Shown: positions 41,322 through 52,550 of the stretch, piece by piece
Position numbering within the stretch: position 1 is the first letter of the stretch
How the letters are laid out: each line of letters opens with the position of its first letter
NCBI RefSeq assembly: GCF_036898095.1
Contig: NC_090728.1
Coordinates: forward strand, 84,402,219 to 84,466,218
Origin: Palaemon carinicauda
Lineage: Eukaryota; Arthropoda; Malacostraca; Decapoda; Palaemonidae
DNA: 64,000 bases
Reading direction: 5' to 3'
Notes under the pieces: generated by a model
Seen by the model: the letters and a program-made list of their open reading frames with translations, nothing else
Told to the model about the DNA's origin: nothing
The model's database searches: none
Position numbers and translations under genes: made by a program

Positions 41322-42904
41322 ATGTCCGTTTTTCATCTGGGAAAACGGGGATGGAGCATTTATCGTGAAGACTCCAGACACTGTGAGGACTACTTTAATA
41401 GTCTGGACTGTGAAGCATACCAACGGCGACGTGCCTACACATTTGACACCATTGCCAAAGAAAATACCCTCACATTCGACCCAGCTGTATACAATCATCA
41501 TGTCAGATGTAAATGTGAGGGGTGTAAGGATGCATCTACCAATATTATTACGTACACAAAACTTACTCAAAAGGCAGAAGCTCCCAGGGAAGGGACTACA
41601 CCCTCTCCCAAGAGAAGAAAGACTCCTGAAAAACTTTCACCAGCTCTAGAATCAGCCCCACCATCGCCATCAGTGACTCCAAGGATTGAGAGCACAGACT
41701 TATCCTTGCCTGTCCCTTCAACTTCACAGCAGTCAATTGCAGCAGCAGTCATCCTTCATCCCACGTGCCTGAGTTATCCAACGCCATGGAGACCGAACAA
41801 GGGGCCCACTCCACGGACTGCGACTGCACAGATTGCCTCCAGACACTCCTGCAAGAAGCCACTGCCATACAAGAGAACATCCCAGCTACACAGCAAAAGA
41901 AGCCTCTGCCAAAATTTCGACTTTCACAGGCAAACCACCGCACTCTCCTATGCCTCTGTTGCTGCCATGGCTGCCAAGCCAGGCATGCAACTCACTGCAA
42001 GACCCAAAAGGAAAGGTGACCTTATCATCTACCCCAAGGACGTGGAGATAGCCAGATTCCTTCAGGAAGACCCCACCTTAACGCTGCTGGATCCTGCTTT
42101 CATCAGGAAGAAAGCAGTCATTACCAGGTATCCTGTGTCGATGCCTATCTCCATTGCAATGTCGTGCAGCAACATTGACTGTGCTGTTCGCTGCACAAGC
42201 AAAGATGACGTTCCTGTTCGACGTCTCATCGCCACCTTTATAGGTCCAGTTCCTTCCAAACTGGACTTAGGAGTCTGGGGTACCTTCCCCATCAAGGATT
42301 ATACACCTGAAACCCTTCGATGTTACAGATGCCAATGCTTTGGACATCATAAAGAAGATTGCAGAGGCCCATTATCTGCGGTGTCTGCAACCAGCGACAT
42401 AGCACAGAAGTGTGCATTAAGGCCCACAAAGAAGGTCGACAAACCACATCCAAGTGCCCCAATTGTTCTAAGCCACACCATGCTTGGAATAAGCGCTGCC
42501 CAGAGCGTCTCAAGAGGATAGGAGCTATGAAGAATACATCCTCTTCAAACCAAAACAAACCAGCTCCAACCCAACTACCTAAAGAACAGAGAACTCCTCG
42601 CCAGAGAAGACAACGTCAGCCAGCTACTGCTCCTGCGTCTACACCTGCAACTGGTTCTAAAAAGGACCAGCAACGGCCTGCAACTGTTCCCCAAAAGGAC
42701 CAGCACCTACCTGCAACTGCTCCTCAAAAGGATCAGCAACAACCCTCATCCTCATTCCCTACCCAAACCTTGGCTCAAGAAATTGAGTCCCTCACCTTGC
42801 AAGACCTCATACCCATCGCCTTCCAAATCCTTGCCAGAGTCCTCTCCTTAACCTCAACCTCCACCTTACAGCAATTCCTGCAACATTTCCAGTTGCAGGG
42901 ATAA
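41322..42904 (+). pseudogene. Gag-like ORF1 protein with CxCxxC motifs and three zinc knuckles (right copy)
   Basis: ATG 41322 (MSVFHLGKRGWSIY) opens a 399-codon frame that stays open through the N-terminal region broken in the left copy. Compared with the left copy, 15 bp are missing near 41410, removing half of the first CxCxxC motif. One C is missing in GGCCC at 42366-42370, shifting the frame just after the first zinc knuckle (CYRCQCFGHHKEDC). The remaining knuckles and the Gln/Pro-rich tail are in another frame, to the stop at 42904. The lesions differ from those in the left arm, so each copy decayed separately after duplication. Confidence 0.8.
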
Positions 42905-43417
42905 ACTGATCCTTGAGGGGCCTCTCTCGTAATAACTTACCGAGCGTGGTACAGAACTGGGCCCCTCCCCCCTCCCCCATAACCTACCCAATCCTTCTAA
43001 CCTCCTCAATTACCTTTTCCAAATTAACATAGAGCAGGAATGAGCCTCTTTGCTTAAGCCTACTCCTATTTTCTCCTACTGAAAATTCTTCTCTCCTCTC
43101 CCAGTCTCTCCTACTTACTGGGACTTGCTACTATCAATACTTTTCTCTAACTAAAAACTTTCTTTCGTGGACCTGAAAAGGAGTCCCCTTTTTCGGGTTA
43201 CTTTCTGCCCCTTTCACATCTTGTCATATTCATTCCCATCCCTCATTCATCATCCTTACCCCTCATCCTTCATCCTTTTTCCTGTTCCTAACCCTTTTAA
43301 TCTAACTAACTTCTCCCTTTCAAAAACTAGGCTAACATTCCCTTTTGATAATACAATTTTTTACTCCTCTGGAGTTCTCCCTTTACAGAACCAATCGTTT
43401 ACCGGCTGTCTTACGAC

Positions 43418-43478
43418 AAGAGCCCGTGTCATGCTATAGGCATGGCAATCTACATGAATGAATGAATGATGTATGGGC
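43418..43478 (+). repeat. Stem-loop 3' end with (GAAT)n tail, right-arm element
   Basis: CGACAAGAGCCCGTGT, the hairpin CATGCTATAGGCATG, GGCAATCTAC and then a GAAT tail. Confidence 0.88.
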
Positions 43479-43689
43479 TGATGGTGATAACTGTCATTGC
43501 TTGTGTTCATCATGACTCAAAACTGGGAAGAAGAATTTTCACCGCTTTCAATTTCAATAATAAAAAATACATGTAATTTTCAGAAACACTGGGAGTATAT
43601 ACAAGTTCAGCTTGCTCAATAATTTGCATTTACATGGCAGAAGGAAGAGAAGTTCGAATGAAGAAAGATGCACAATGGCACAAATCAAA

Positions 43690-44039
43690 AGTTACATTCT
43701 TCACTTTCACTTCCTCTTTCTTCATTTTCAATATCAGTGTTTACTTGATCACATCCATCAGTTGATCGTACATAGAACATCTGCTTTCACACAGGAGCAT
43801 CTAGTGGTCTGACACTTGGAAGTTTTGCAACTGCAAAAGCCCAAGATATCCAAATCCTTTGGTACTTGTGGCAAGAGTGCTGGAATAGGTACAAGATGGT
43901 TCTCCAGTATATTTCTGCAAAAATCAGTGCTGTGGAGAGAGTGGTATTGCTTTAATGTGCACACTTTCACCATCTCATTGGAAAAAGGGCTCTCAGTGCA
44001 TATTAGTTCCCCTGTATTATAACTCCTAACATAGCTCAC
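43690..44039 (-). pseudogene. Cys-rich protein fragment (inverted copy)
   Basis: Near-identical copy of 23916-24270, with the same CxC ... CxC cysteine pattern and the same downstream stop and frame change. Confidence 0.45.
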
Positions 44040-45864
44040 TGTCCATTGCCTACGCTCCGATAATTAACATACCAAGTACTGCCTATTATTGTTTCTACTT
44101 TGTTTTATCACAAAATGAGTAGTTTGTAATTAAATGAATACATATAATCAGTAAGTGTATAGTACATGCGCACACGGGTACACTATATACAGGACACAGC
44201 AAGGCTACAGTGCAGTACATAGCACTACAGCAGTCATTACTGTGACAGGAACTATAATTTTACACTACGCCTATTCATCATACACTAACACTAACAGTAT
44301 AACAATAAAACACTGCTGTTCCTATCTAGTGATACTGTAGTGTATATTACTGTAATATATGTACAGTACTATCACCACAGTAAAGTTTAATTGTACTGTA
44401 AGCTTTGCTGTTTTCGTGTGGACGACTTGACTATTTGACAACTCTCCCGCACATTTAGAATAAACAATACTGTACATTACTTTATTGTATATGTATGTAT
44501 AACAATTCAAGATTTACTAAGTGTATATATTTTATAACTAACCATTTTTGTACGAAGTTCTACACAGTCTTGAAGCATGACACACACTCCTGATGCGTCG
44601 GTGTCATCTATTGCTCAGGAAATCACATGTCTACTCTATATTACCTCATAAATATAAACAATGTCCAGGAGTACAGTATGTACTATTGTATACAAATACA
44701 TGACTCTTTTAATTGAAAACGTGATTCTGCTTAAAAGGGACCGAAGCAGGAGATGCACACGAGGAGAGACCGAGGTGATGCAAGACTGAGGGAGAGTGAC
44801 GAGCAGGGTTCACATTTCTGGTGTTGAATATGCACTACACGAACTTCCAAAACGAACCAAAAAAGGACTAATTAATTCTTCAAGATATAGCATTGATAAA
44901 GCTGAAATTGTTTTAATAAGTCAAGTTGGGAAGAAAGACTTTGGAACGCAACCAGTTTATCATTCAGTCGGCCCTCATTAATAATGGGTTCTTGCTTCAC
45001 GGTTTTGGTTTTTCGCAGCCAAGAACAATGCAACACTTATTAAAAGAAAATTCCCATAAAAATCGCGATAAAATCAAGCTAGACAATGATTTCAAATAGC
45101 CTGCGCTCCTTCACACTGGGAGTGCTCTGATCCAATAACCTATCTCTACACCCAGCTGGTCCTAGCTCTCTTTGTACAGCGTATATCCATCTACTGTGGT
45201 AATAAATTACAGCTATATTTGAAATTAACCGGATTTTGATTAAACTGGTGTTTCACTTAACCGTATCCAATAATAATGCATGTAATTTTCACATTTTAGG
45301 ATGGTATTTAAAACAGCAAATTATAATCTCATATATTGTTTACATCCAATTCAGCAGATCAACCCTGCTTAGACCGTCATCAACCTATATTTTCGGATCA
45401 AATAACGGATTTTGAAGCGAAGAAAAATCTATTTTTAGGTGAGGTAGCCATGTCATCCTGATGGAAGTTCCTTCATTAGTAGTTTCCTAGGTTATATTTG
45501 ACTACAGTGATATATCCCAGAGAATTTACCAAAGATATCCAGAATTCTAACTCCTATAGCGAATATCCCTTAAAATTGGATATCGCGTAATCAGAGGACG
45601 TATTCTTGACACGTCTCATACCTATCTACACCCCTAATAGCGTTTCCGCTTCGAGGGGGAAAAAGTGGCAAGAATATAGGAGAGTCGTTAAAGAGACAAC
45701 GCTCTCGACACTCCTACTGTACTGTAAATAGTACGCCGAATTGCCACCGCGAGGCGTCACCAAGCCATTCTTTGTAGCTTTGTAGGTGTTCCAGATACAG
45801 TACCATAGGGAGGGATTCATTATCTTTCAGTCAAAAAGAGGGTGGGTCCATCAGGACGACATGG

Positions 45865-45945
45865 CTACCTCACCCAAAAATAGATTTTTTGCTTCGTTTC
45901 AAAATCCGTTTTTTGGGCTCAGGCCATGTCGTCCTGATGGAAGTT
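45865..45945 (+). repeat. ICR of the right-arm DIRS derivative
   Basis: CATGGCTACCTCACCC ... TCAAAATCCG joined to TTTTTTGGGCTCAGGCCATG reproduces right end plus left end of this family. Confidence 0.85.
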
Positions 45946-46774
45946 TACCAGAGCATTAATGTATCTGTGGATTTTTAATAGTGCCGTTATCTCGAGATAA
46001 ATATTTCCTATTTGGTCTTCTAGACCTAGAGACACTTGATGTTGCTGTTATACATCAATTAACTGATCATAAACTGTGTCAGCTCTTCCTGTTCCCTACA
46101 GGGAAGAGTCTGGGTAGACTCTAGGAAAAAACCCGAGGATTGTGAGTTCAAGGAACAACCTAGCAAACAGTTTGTATATGTGTCATCATATACATAAAGT
46201 ATAGTTTGTACTTAGATGGTATATCTCTGTATAGGTTACTGATACCTCCCAAGTCTGGCTGAAAAGAGATAGACAGGTTTATATACATGTAGGAAACCTT
46301 AGTTCAGTAAAATAAACAGTTTAGTACAATCAGTTCTTAACTGTTTGCTTGGAACAGTCTTAACCTTAGTTTCCCAATATTTTCTTAAATATTAAAAGAA
46401 TCAAGGATGCTCTGACTTTATTCTTAATCTAGAATGTTTGAGGCGAAAGAGACGCAAAGATTCCTTCTATTGTTTATTACAAAAATAGAAATCATGGTTG
46501 TATTCAATTACATCTTATGCAGAACAATTCTGCATAAAAGCATAAATAGTAATAACAGAATTAAAATAAGTTTTACCTGAAAAGGAAAACATTAGCCACT
46601 CTAAGGGAAATATAAAATTTCACTATGTATTCTGTTGTTACTAGGAACACTGTGCATATAAGTATGCCTGGCACTTGTGTCAGTCTATTATGCTTAATGT
46701 CACCTGTGTAGAGAGAACAGTCTATAGTGTTATCACTAAACACAATACTCAACATGATATGTCTTACGAGTCTA

Positions 46775-47300
46775 TCATGTACACCCTTCACTAAAAGTCC
46801 CAATTAGTGCACTGTTCTTCGCAGTAATCAAGCGGCAGGTTTCATAACACTGCCTGCCACCACCACATGAGATTTTATTTCCTATAATTGCTTCGCATAG
46901 TGTTTGAAGAAAAACTCTGGATGACTTCCATCCAGTATAAGCACGAAAGCTTTCAAACGACATCGTCTGAAAGAAATTCAGAGACGAGGCAACTTTTCTC
47001 GGATCATGACCTACGGGTGAACTGTCTGGATCCGCTCTGCGTATAAAATAGGTGATTTTTGCCCTTAACTGTTTTAAGGATAATGTTGAACCAGACGTCT
47101 CTCCCCTGAAAAGCTGACCTCCCTTAAAGTCTGAAGTTCTACGAAGATAGACCTTTAGGCATTCCACTTGGGCAGAGGGATGCTTCTTCCTTCAGAGGGC
47201 AGATTCTCCAGGGATCCCATCTCTTAGTGGGCGGCTCGTTCTTGGCGAGAAACGTTGGGTCCGGAAAGAGGTTCAGTTGTCCGGAGTCTGTGAACTGAAT
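46775..47300 (-). pseudogene. Tyrosine recombinase C-terminal fragment (right copy)
   Basis: Inverted copy of 16640-17161, carrying the same two frameshifts. It shows GHDPRK and TGWKSSRVF, but the nucleophilic Tyr is out of frame. Confidence 0.86.
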
Positions 47301-47631
47301 GGCTTGGTGGCGCCTCGCGGTGGCGATTCGGCGCACTATTTACAGTACAGTAGGATTGTCGAGAGTGTTTTCTCTTTAACGACTCCTATATTCTTGCCAC
47401 TTTTTCCCCCTCGAAGCGGAAACGCTATTAGGTGTGTAGATAGGTATGAGACGTGTCAAGAATACGTCCTCTGATTACGCGATATCCAATTTTAAGGGAT
47501 ATTCGCTATTGGAGTTAAAATTCTGGATACTTTTGGTAAATTCTCTGGGATATATCACTGTAGTCAAATATAACCTAGGAAGCTACTAATGAAGGAACTT
47601 CCTTCAGGACAACATGGCCTGAGCCTAAAAA

Positions 47632-47964
47632 CCTCCCTTATTATTAAGGAATGCTACTGAAGGATATTTCATATTTGCTAAAAGAAACAATTATTAAATG
47701 AGCCATCATTTTCCAATTAGCATAATAATTTCAATAGTTTAATTTGAAATTATTCTCACATATTTTATTTACTTGTATTGTGAGTTGAATCCCACAAAGT
47801 TAACCGTTAACCGGAGTTTCATTCATGTTGCCTATGCACGATATTTTAGTATTTAGCTGTGTGGTCCTTGATTATAAAGCCTTAATAGACTGAAAAAAAA
47901 ACAAAGATTTCATTTATTTCAGAGAGATTTTTGTTTTAATCAATTTATTGTCGTCAGACATTTG

Positions 47965-48026
<62 letters not shown>

Positions 48027-48142
48027 ACAGCAACCACCAATACTTTGATGAAATTTAAAACAAAAGTACATAAAGCACAAGTAACTATTTAAATAATCGT
48101 AATTTTCTAGAATGCAATAATGCTTCGAGGTATTTTAATCTT
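47632..48142. repeat. AT-rich sequence with (GA)n
   Basis: No gene. A (GA)n run of about 58 bp lies at 47967-48024. Confidence 0.8.
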
Positions 48143-48765
48143 TTAATCTTCTGCGCACAGAACAATATCATCTGCATACAATATGTTCCATGGTACTGCC
48201 TCCCTTACTTCTTCTATTAAAACGTCCATCACTATGTTAAAGATAAATGGGCTCAGAGCCGACACTTGGTGTAATCCTACTCTCACCCCAAAACCCTCTG
48301 TCTCCCCAGCACTGCTCCTCATTCTAGTAAATACATTACGATACAACTCTTGTATCAGTCGAACCTACTTCTCTGGCACCCTCCTCTCCCTCAGAATCCT
48401 CCATACCTCTTGTCTTGGGACTCAGTCATAAGCCTTTTCAAGGTCAATGAATACCACATGCAGGTCTCTTTGCTTTTCCCGGAATTTCTCCATTAGTTGC
48501 CTCAGATAAAATACCCCATCTGTTGTTCCCCGTCCCTTCATGAACCCCCTCTGCTCTTTACCTATTTCTACTTCTTCTCTAAGTCTGGCATCTATCATCC
48601 TTTCCAGTATCTTCAAAGTGTGGGACATCAATTTAATACCTCTGTAATTCCCACACTCTTGGACATCACCTTTCCCTTTGAAGATTGGGATCAATATACT
48701 CCCACGCCACTCATTTGGTATCTTTTCCTGTTCAAAAATCTTTATCATGAGATCATACAGTATAT
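48143..48765 (-). pseudogene. RTE-like reverse transcriptase core
   Basis: The minus-strand frame 48765-48422 gives YDLMIKIFEQEKIPNEWRG, IPIFKGKGD, NYRGIKLMSHTLKILERM, RGFMKGRGTTDG and FIDLEKAYD. A stop follows, and a second frame (48346-48143) gives GLHQVSALSPFIFNIVMD and the catalytic YADDIVL. It begins close to where the 5' fragment at 49951-50473 (same strand) ends, GVDML there and YDLM here. The two may be halves of one element split by 48766-49950. Confidence 0.85.
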
Positions 48766-49782
48766 CTGTTCCGCGCTATGTTGGAATCTGCGCCGATTCC
48801 AAATCGGGTTGCACGATGTTAGAATTCTTACTTTGTGCGGCAAAGTTGGAATGCAGTGTTGGGTTCCCGCGGGTGTTGACGCCTATATAAAGCACAATTT
48901 AGATAGATTGTGCATGATATATAAGTATTTTCTGGTTAGAGGAACTATGCAAGGATTGTTGAACCCAGGCATCGCTTTGATTTGCTATTATGTGATACAA
49001 AAGTGCCTTTCATTGTAAGTGTTTTATTACTACTGATTTCAATGATCAATGTTAAAATAAAACGATGGGAATTGATAGATTCTGGGTACATATAAATGCA
49101 TTTTCAACAATCTCAGAATAGAATGAGAAGGGAGTTATATTGGGTAAGTATTTGTGTGTTAGTTACATAGTAATTTATAGCAAAAGATAGTTGAAGTTTG
49201 CATGAATGGTGGATATATGAATTGAGCCCGTGTCATGCTATAGGCATGGCAATCTACCCATCCATCCATTCATTACAGAGAGGTTGTACAGTATGTGCAT
49301 GATCAGAGTGTTCTTGTATGTTTGCTGTAATGTGATGGATGTTTGTTGGTTTGTAACGACTAATTGCATTATATTTAATGTGAGAAACTACCAGCAGATT
49401 GTATATCCTTTCTTGACTTCCCAACATCAAGATGTGGTTATTATTGCAACAAAAAATCATTTGTAATTCATGACAATTGATAGTGTGTTAAAGGTGCTTT
49501 GAATCATTATAAAATTAACATACACACTGTTTATAAAATATCAAATGCCAAAAAAATGATATTAGTTAATTAACTACAACACCCTCCCCATTGTTTGTGA
49601 ATTAGAGGCTGACATTCAACAATTTTAAGTGGCCTAAACACAGTGACGGATAGGGGTGGCAATTCCATTCTACAATAACTAACACGCCTTGGAAACAAAT
49701 TAAACACACATAATGACCTGACTTTACATAATGGTCTGATCACTGCATATACGACGAGGAGATCACCCCATAGAGCCTAATA
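48766..49782. other. Sequence between two RTE fragments
   Basis: Contains a stem-loop end with tail at 49218-49275. No coding domain is recognised. It may be a later insertion splitting the RTE copy. Confidence 0.5.
49218..49275 (+). repeat. Isolated stem-loop 3' end with CATC/CATT tail
   Basis: TGAGCCCGTGT, the hairpin CATGCTATAGGCATG, GGCAATCTAC, then CCATCCATCCATTCATT. No body of an element is attached. Confidence 0.8.
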
Positions 49783-49950
49783 CTGTTAACACACCTATTG
49801 CCATATGAGGTAAACGAGTCAGTCGGCGTATTTACGTGAATATGTTTCACTCCACAGCAACCAAAATACGATTCCAACTTGGTCGCACGATCTGGGAATC
49901 TTCACATTGCACAGCGCCAAGTGAGAATATTCCAACACTGCAGATTCTGA

Positions 49951-50473
49951 GATGGGTCGCAACATATCCACTCCTTCATCTCCTAATGCTTTCCATGGCT
50001 CCACAGGAATCATGTCTGGTCCAGTTGCCTTCCCATTCTTCATCTTCCTCAGTGCATTTATTACCTCTTGCCTAGAGAACCTTATTACCATGCCAAAGTT
50101 CAACTGCCCATCCTCTCTTTATAATCTATCATTTTCTTCATTTAATAGCTGTTCAAAATATTCTTTCCATCTCTTTACAATGTCTTCTTCCTTTCTAAAT
50201 ACTACACCATCTTGATTTTTTTATTTGTTTGATGTGTTTAATATCTTTGGTGCTCTTATTTCTAGTCTTTGATAGCTTGATCATCTTATTTAATCCTTCC
50301 TTTGTCCACAGCTCATTATACACATCATCATATGCCATTGCTTTAGCTTGGGCTACTACCTTCTTCACCACCTTGTTTTTCTCTCTGAACCTCTCTCTGT
50401 CTTCCCTTGACTGTGACTCTTCCCATCTCTTCTTTGCCTTCTTCTTTGTGACAAAAGAATACCACTGAGATTA
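49951..50473 (-). pseudogene. RTE-like LINE fragment (second copy, inverted part)
   Basis: Copy of 28018-28540 with the same motifs (EVINALRKMKNGKATGPD) and the same break after GVDML. Confidence 0.82.
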
Positions 50474-50924
50474 AAAGGAAAATTTCATAAGACGGTGGTA
50501 AGAACAGCAATGCTATATGAAACGGAAACAGCAAGCATGAGGAAGACAGATGAGAAGATGGATGTGGCAGAAATGAGAATGCTTAGGTGGATGTCTGGGA
50601 TGACAAGAGAGAATCGGATAAGAAATGACTACATAAGGGGGTCGACAAAGGTGGTGGATATATCAAAGAAAGTGCAGGAAGGGAGGCTGCGATGGTATGG
50701 ACACCTGATGAGGAGAGATGAGGAAGACGTTGGGAGACATACTATGGAGATGTAGGTTCAAGGAAGAAGAAGAAGAGGGAGTTCAAGAAAGAGATGGAGG
50801 GACTGTGTGAGAGGAGACTTAAAGGAGAAGGGAATTGATGAGGCGGAAGGCAGAATAGAAAAAGATGGAAACGGCTGGTCTGCAACGGCAACCCCATTTA
50901 AAAATGGGAACCAGCTGGGAAGAA

Positions 50925-50977
<53 letters not shown>
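50474..50977 (+). pseudogene. RTE-like C-terminal fragment with (GA)n (second copy)
   Basis: Copy of 28541-29022, with MRMLRWMSGMTRENRIRND and GRLRWYGHLMRRDEE. The residues LR and R in place of the first copy's LM and Q are the family consensus, so this copy is slightly better preserved. Confidence 0.85.
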
Positions 50978-50981
<4 letters not shown>

Positions 50982-51073
50982 CGGCTAGGCAATGTTTTAT
51001 CGTGATAGATAGTCTTTTTATATGTACAGTTAAGTAAATCATTCCATATTCTAAATAAAATTTAATTTCTGTG

Positions 51074-51960
51074 CTATACAGTACTGTATACTTTACCCTT
51101 GCTGCAAAATGTGGCGATGGAGATGGGCATGGTGATTAGATATCTAGCTATGACTGCTTTACTCTGGATAAGGGCGGGGTCAAGCAGTGCCAAGGCTGGT
51201 TCTTCCTGGAGACATCTGGCAGTTTCCTGGTCCTTTGGGGAGATGATAAGGTCTCCTTTCTGGTTTGGTCTGGTTTCGAGTTGTATACCAGGCTTTGCAG
51301 CCATGGCAGCAACGGTAGCGTATGAGATGGAGCTGTCAGTTTGGTGTAATTTGAATTTTGGCAGTGGGTTCTTGGTTTCTTTTGGAGCTGGAATGCTGGC
51401 AGCAGTTGAGTAAGGAAGACAGTGCAGTTATAGTCCAGGGAATGGTTTCCCTAAGGGACTGACTGGGTCTCAGCAGAATCTGTTTCCATGGCTGTGGAAG
51501 TCTCAGGCGCTAAGGTTGGAGGGGTAACTGTAGCTGCAACTCTCTGCAGTGAAGTTGAAGGTGCAGACAAGGATTGAAGAGTATTTTCAGGCCTTGGAGT
51601 TATGACAGGTGATGATTGGGGTGTGGGAGGCACTGGAGAAGGGCATTCAGGGCTCTTCCTTCGCTTGAAGGGATGTGTGTCCTATTCCCTGGTGGCTTTA
51701 ATGGTTCTGTAGTGCTTCAGGATCTTGTCAGAGGCAATTTTGCACTGCTGGCAGCTACATCTCATGTTATGAGTTGGCAGTGATTTGTCAGAAAAATTGG
51801 TAGTTCTGAGACCTACTTAGCTGAAAAGTTGCGCTCTTCTTTGTGAATAGGCATACATCTATCACAGTCGCATGAGGGATCAATGTAGCGGTCCCTGCAG
51901 TAGTGTTGTCCGTCAGGAGACAGGTGCCATGTCCAGTCTCCGAAGTGGAAGACGGGCATG
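51074..51960 (-). pseudogene. Gag-like ORF1 fragment, type C (second copy)
   Basis: Same as 29119-30028, including the in-frame stops and the loss of the zinc-knuckle half. An additional short deletion near 51405 removes part of the LLNEASAIAASIP region. Confidence 0.7.
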
Positions 51961-52074
51961 GTGACGAAACTCTAAGGTCAGCGCACTGAAATTGTCAATG
52001 GCGCGTCTTAGCAAGAAAGAGAGAGAGAGAGAGATGTTGTCGGCGCGAGAGCTCGGCTGATTCCTCGTTCGTTC

Positions 52075-52130
52075 ATACGTTCGTTCTAGATTGCCCGGGC
52101 ATTGTGCCCGGACTGGGGCTCTTAAGACTC
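52075..52130 (-). repeat. Stem-loop 3' end of type B element (second copy)
   Basis: Perfect GTCCGGGC / GCCCGGGC-type hairpin with a GAAC-rich tail, as at 30105-30175. Confidence 0.78.
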
Positions 52131-52550
52131 GAAGTCATATCCCCAAAACAGGTGCAGCGCCGACCTTACGATCGGTTCCGCAATTACAAGTTCTCGGCTC
52201 TCAAGAGACTTATTCTTTCAAATCAGTAGCTGTTTGCAGAGCTGTTCCACTCAATAATTGGTAATCAGTTCGCTCAAACAGCAAGCTTCAACACAACAAC
52301 CTCACCTGCCCGGAATTACAGTCGCTCAGCTCCTTGAGCATAACTATAAGTAGGGAGGTGCGGCTGCTCAGCTCCGAGAGCATAACTGCCAGGGGGACCA
52401 GGAAACCAGGTCCATACTGGAACCGAAGGGAAAATTTTTAGTAATAGGTACAAGTAGCGACAGTAGCAAGTCCCAGTGAGTAGAAGAGACTGGGAGAGGA
52501 GAGAAGAAACTTTAGTAGCAGAGAAAAGCAGCAGTTTAAAACATCGTTGC

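Larger units (their letters stand above)
41190..43478 (+). mobile_element. ORF1-only LINE-like element, right-arm copy (type A)
   Basis: On the plus strand: leader, gag-like ORF (41322-42904), 3' region, and stem-loop end at 43418-43462 with a (GAAT)n tail at 43464-43478. No RT-coding sequence lies between the gag stop and the 3' end. Confidence 0.7.
39677..47528 (-). repeat. Right arm of large inverted repeat
   Basis: Inverted copy of 16402-27812, with the same order of parts read on the minus strand. It lacks the LINE found in the left arm and carries a foldback element at 40050-40506. Its inner end, TTTTCAAACTATC near 39677, coincides with the start of a third copy at 60379, so this is a natural repeat terminus. 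Beyond 47528 the DIRS derivative's outer end continues to 47631, whereas the left arm is cut there. Confidence 0.92.
45405..47631 (-). mobile_element. Internally deleted DIRS derivative (right copy, both ends present)
   Basis: Both termini are present here: the left end at 47631 (TTTTTAGGCTCAGGCC on the minus strand) and the right end at 45405 (AAAATCCGT on the minus strand). Length is about 2.2 kb, with an ICR at 45865-45945. Gag, RT and the first part of the recombinase are missing. The left terminal repeat joins the recombinase fragment around 47295. Ends plus ICR are all retained. Confidence 0.85.
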
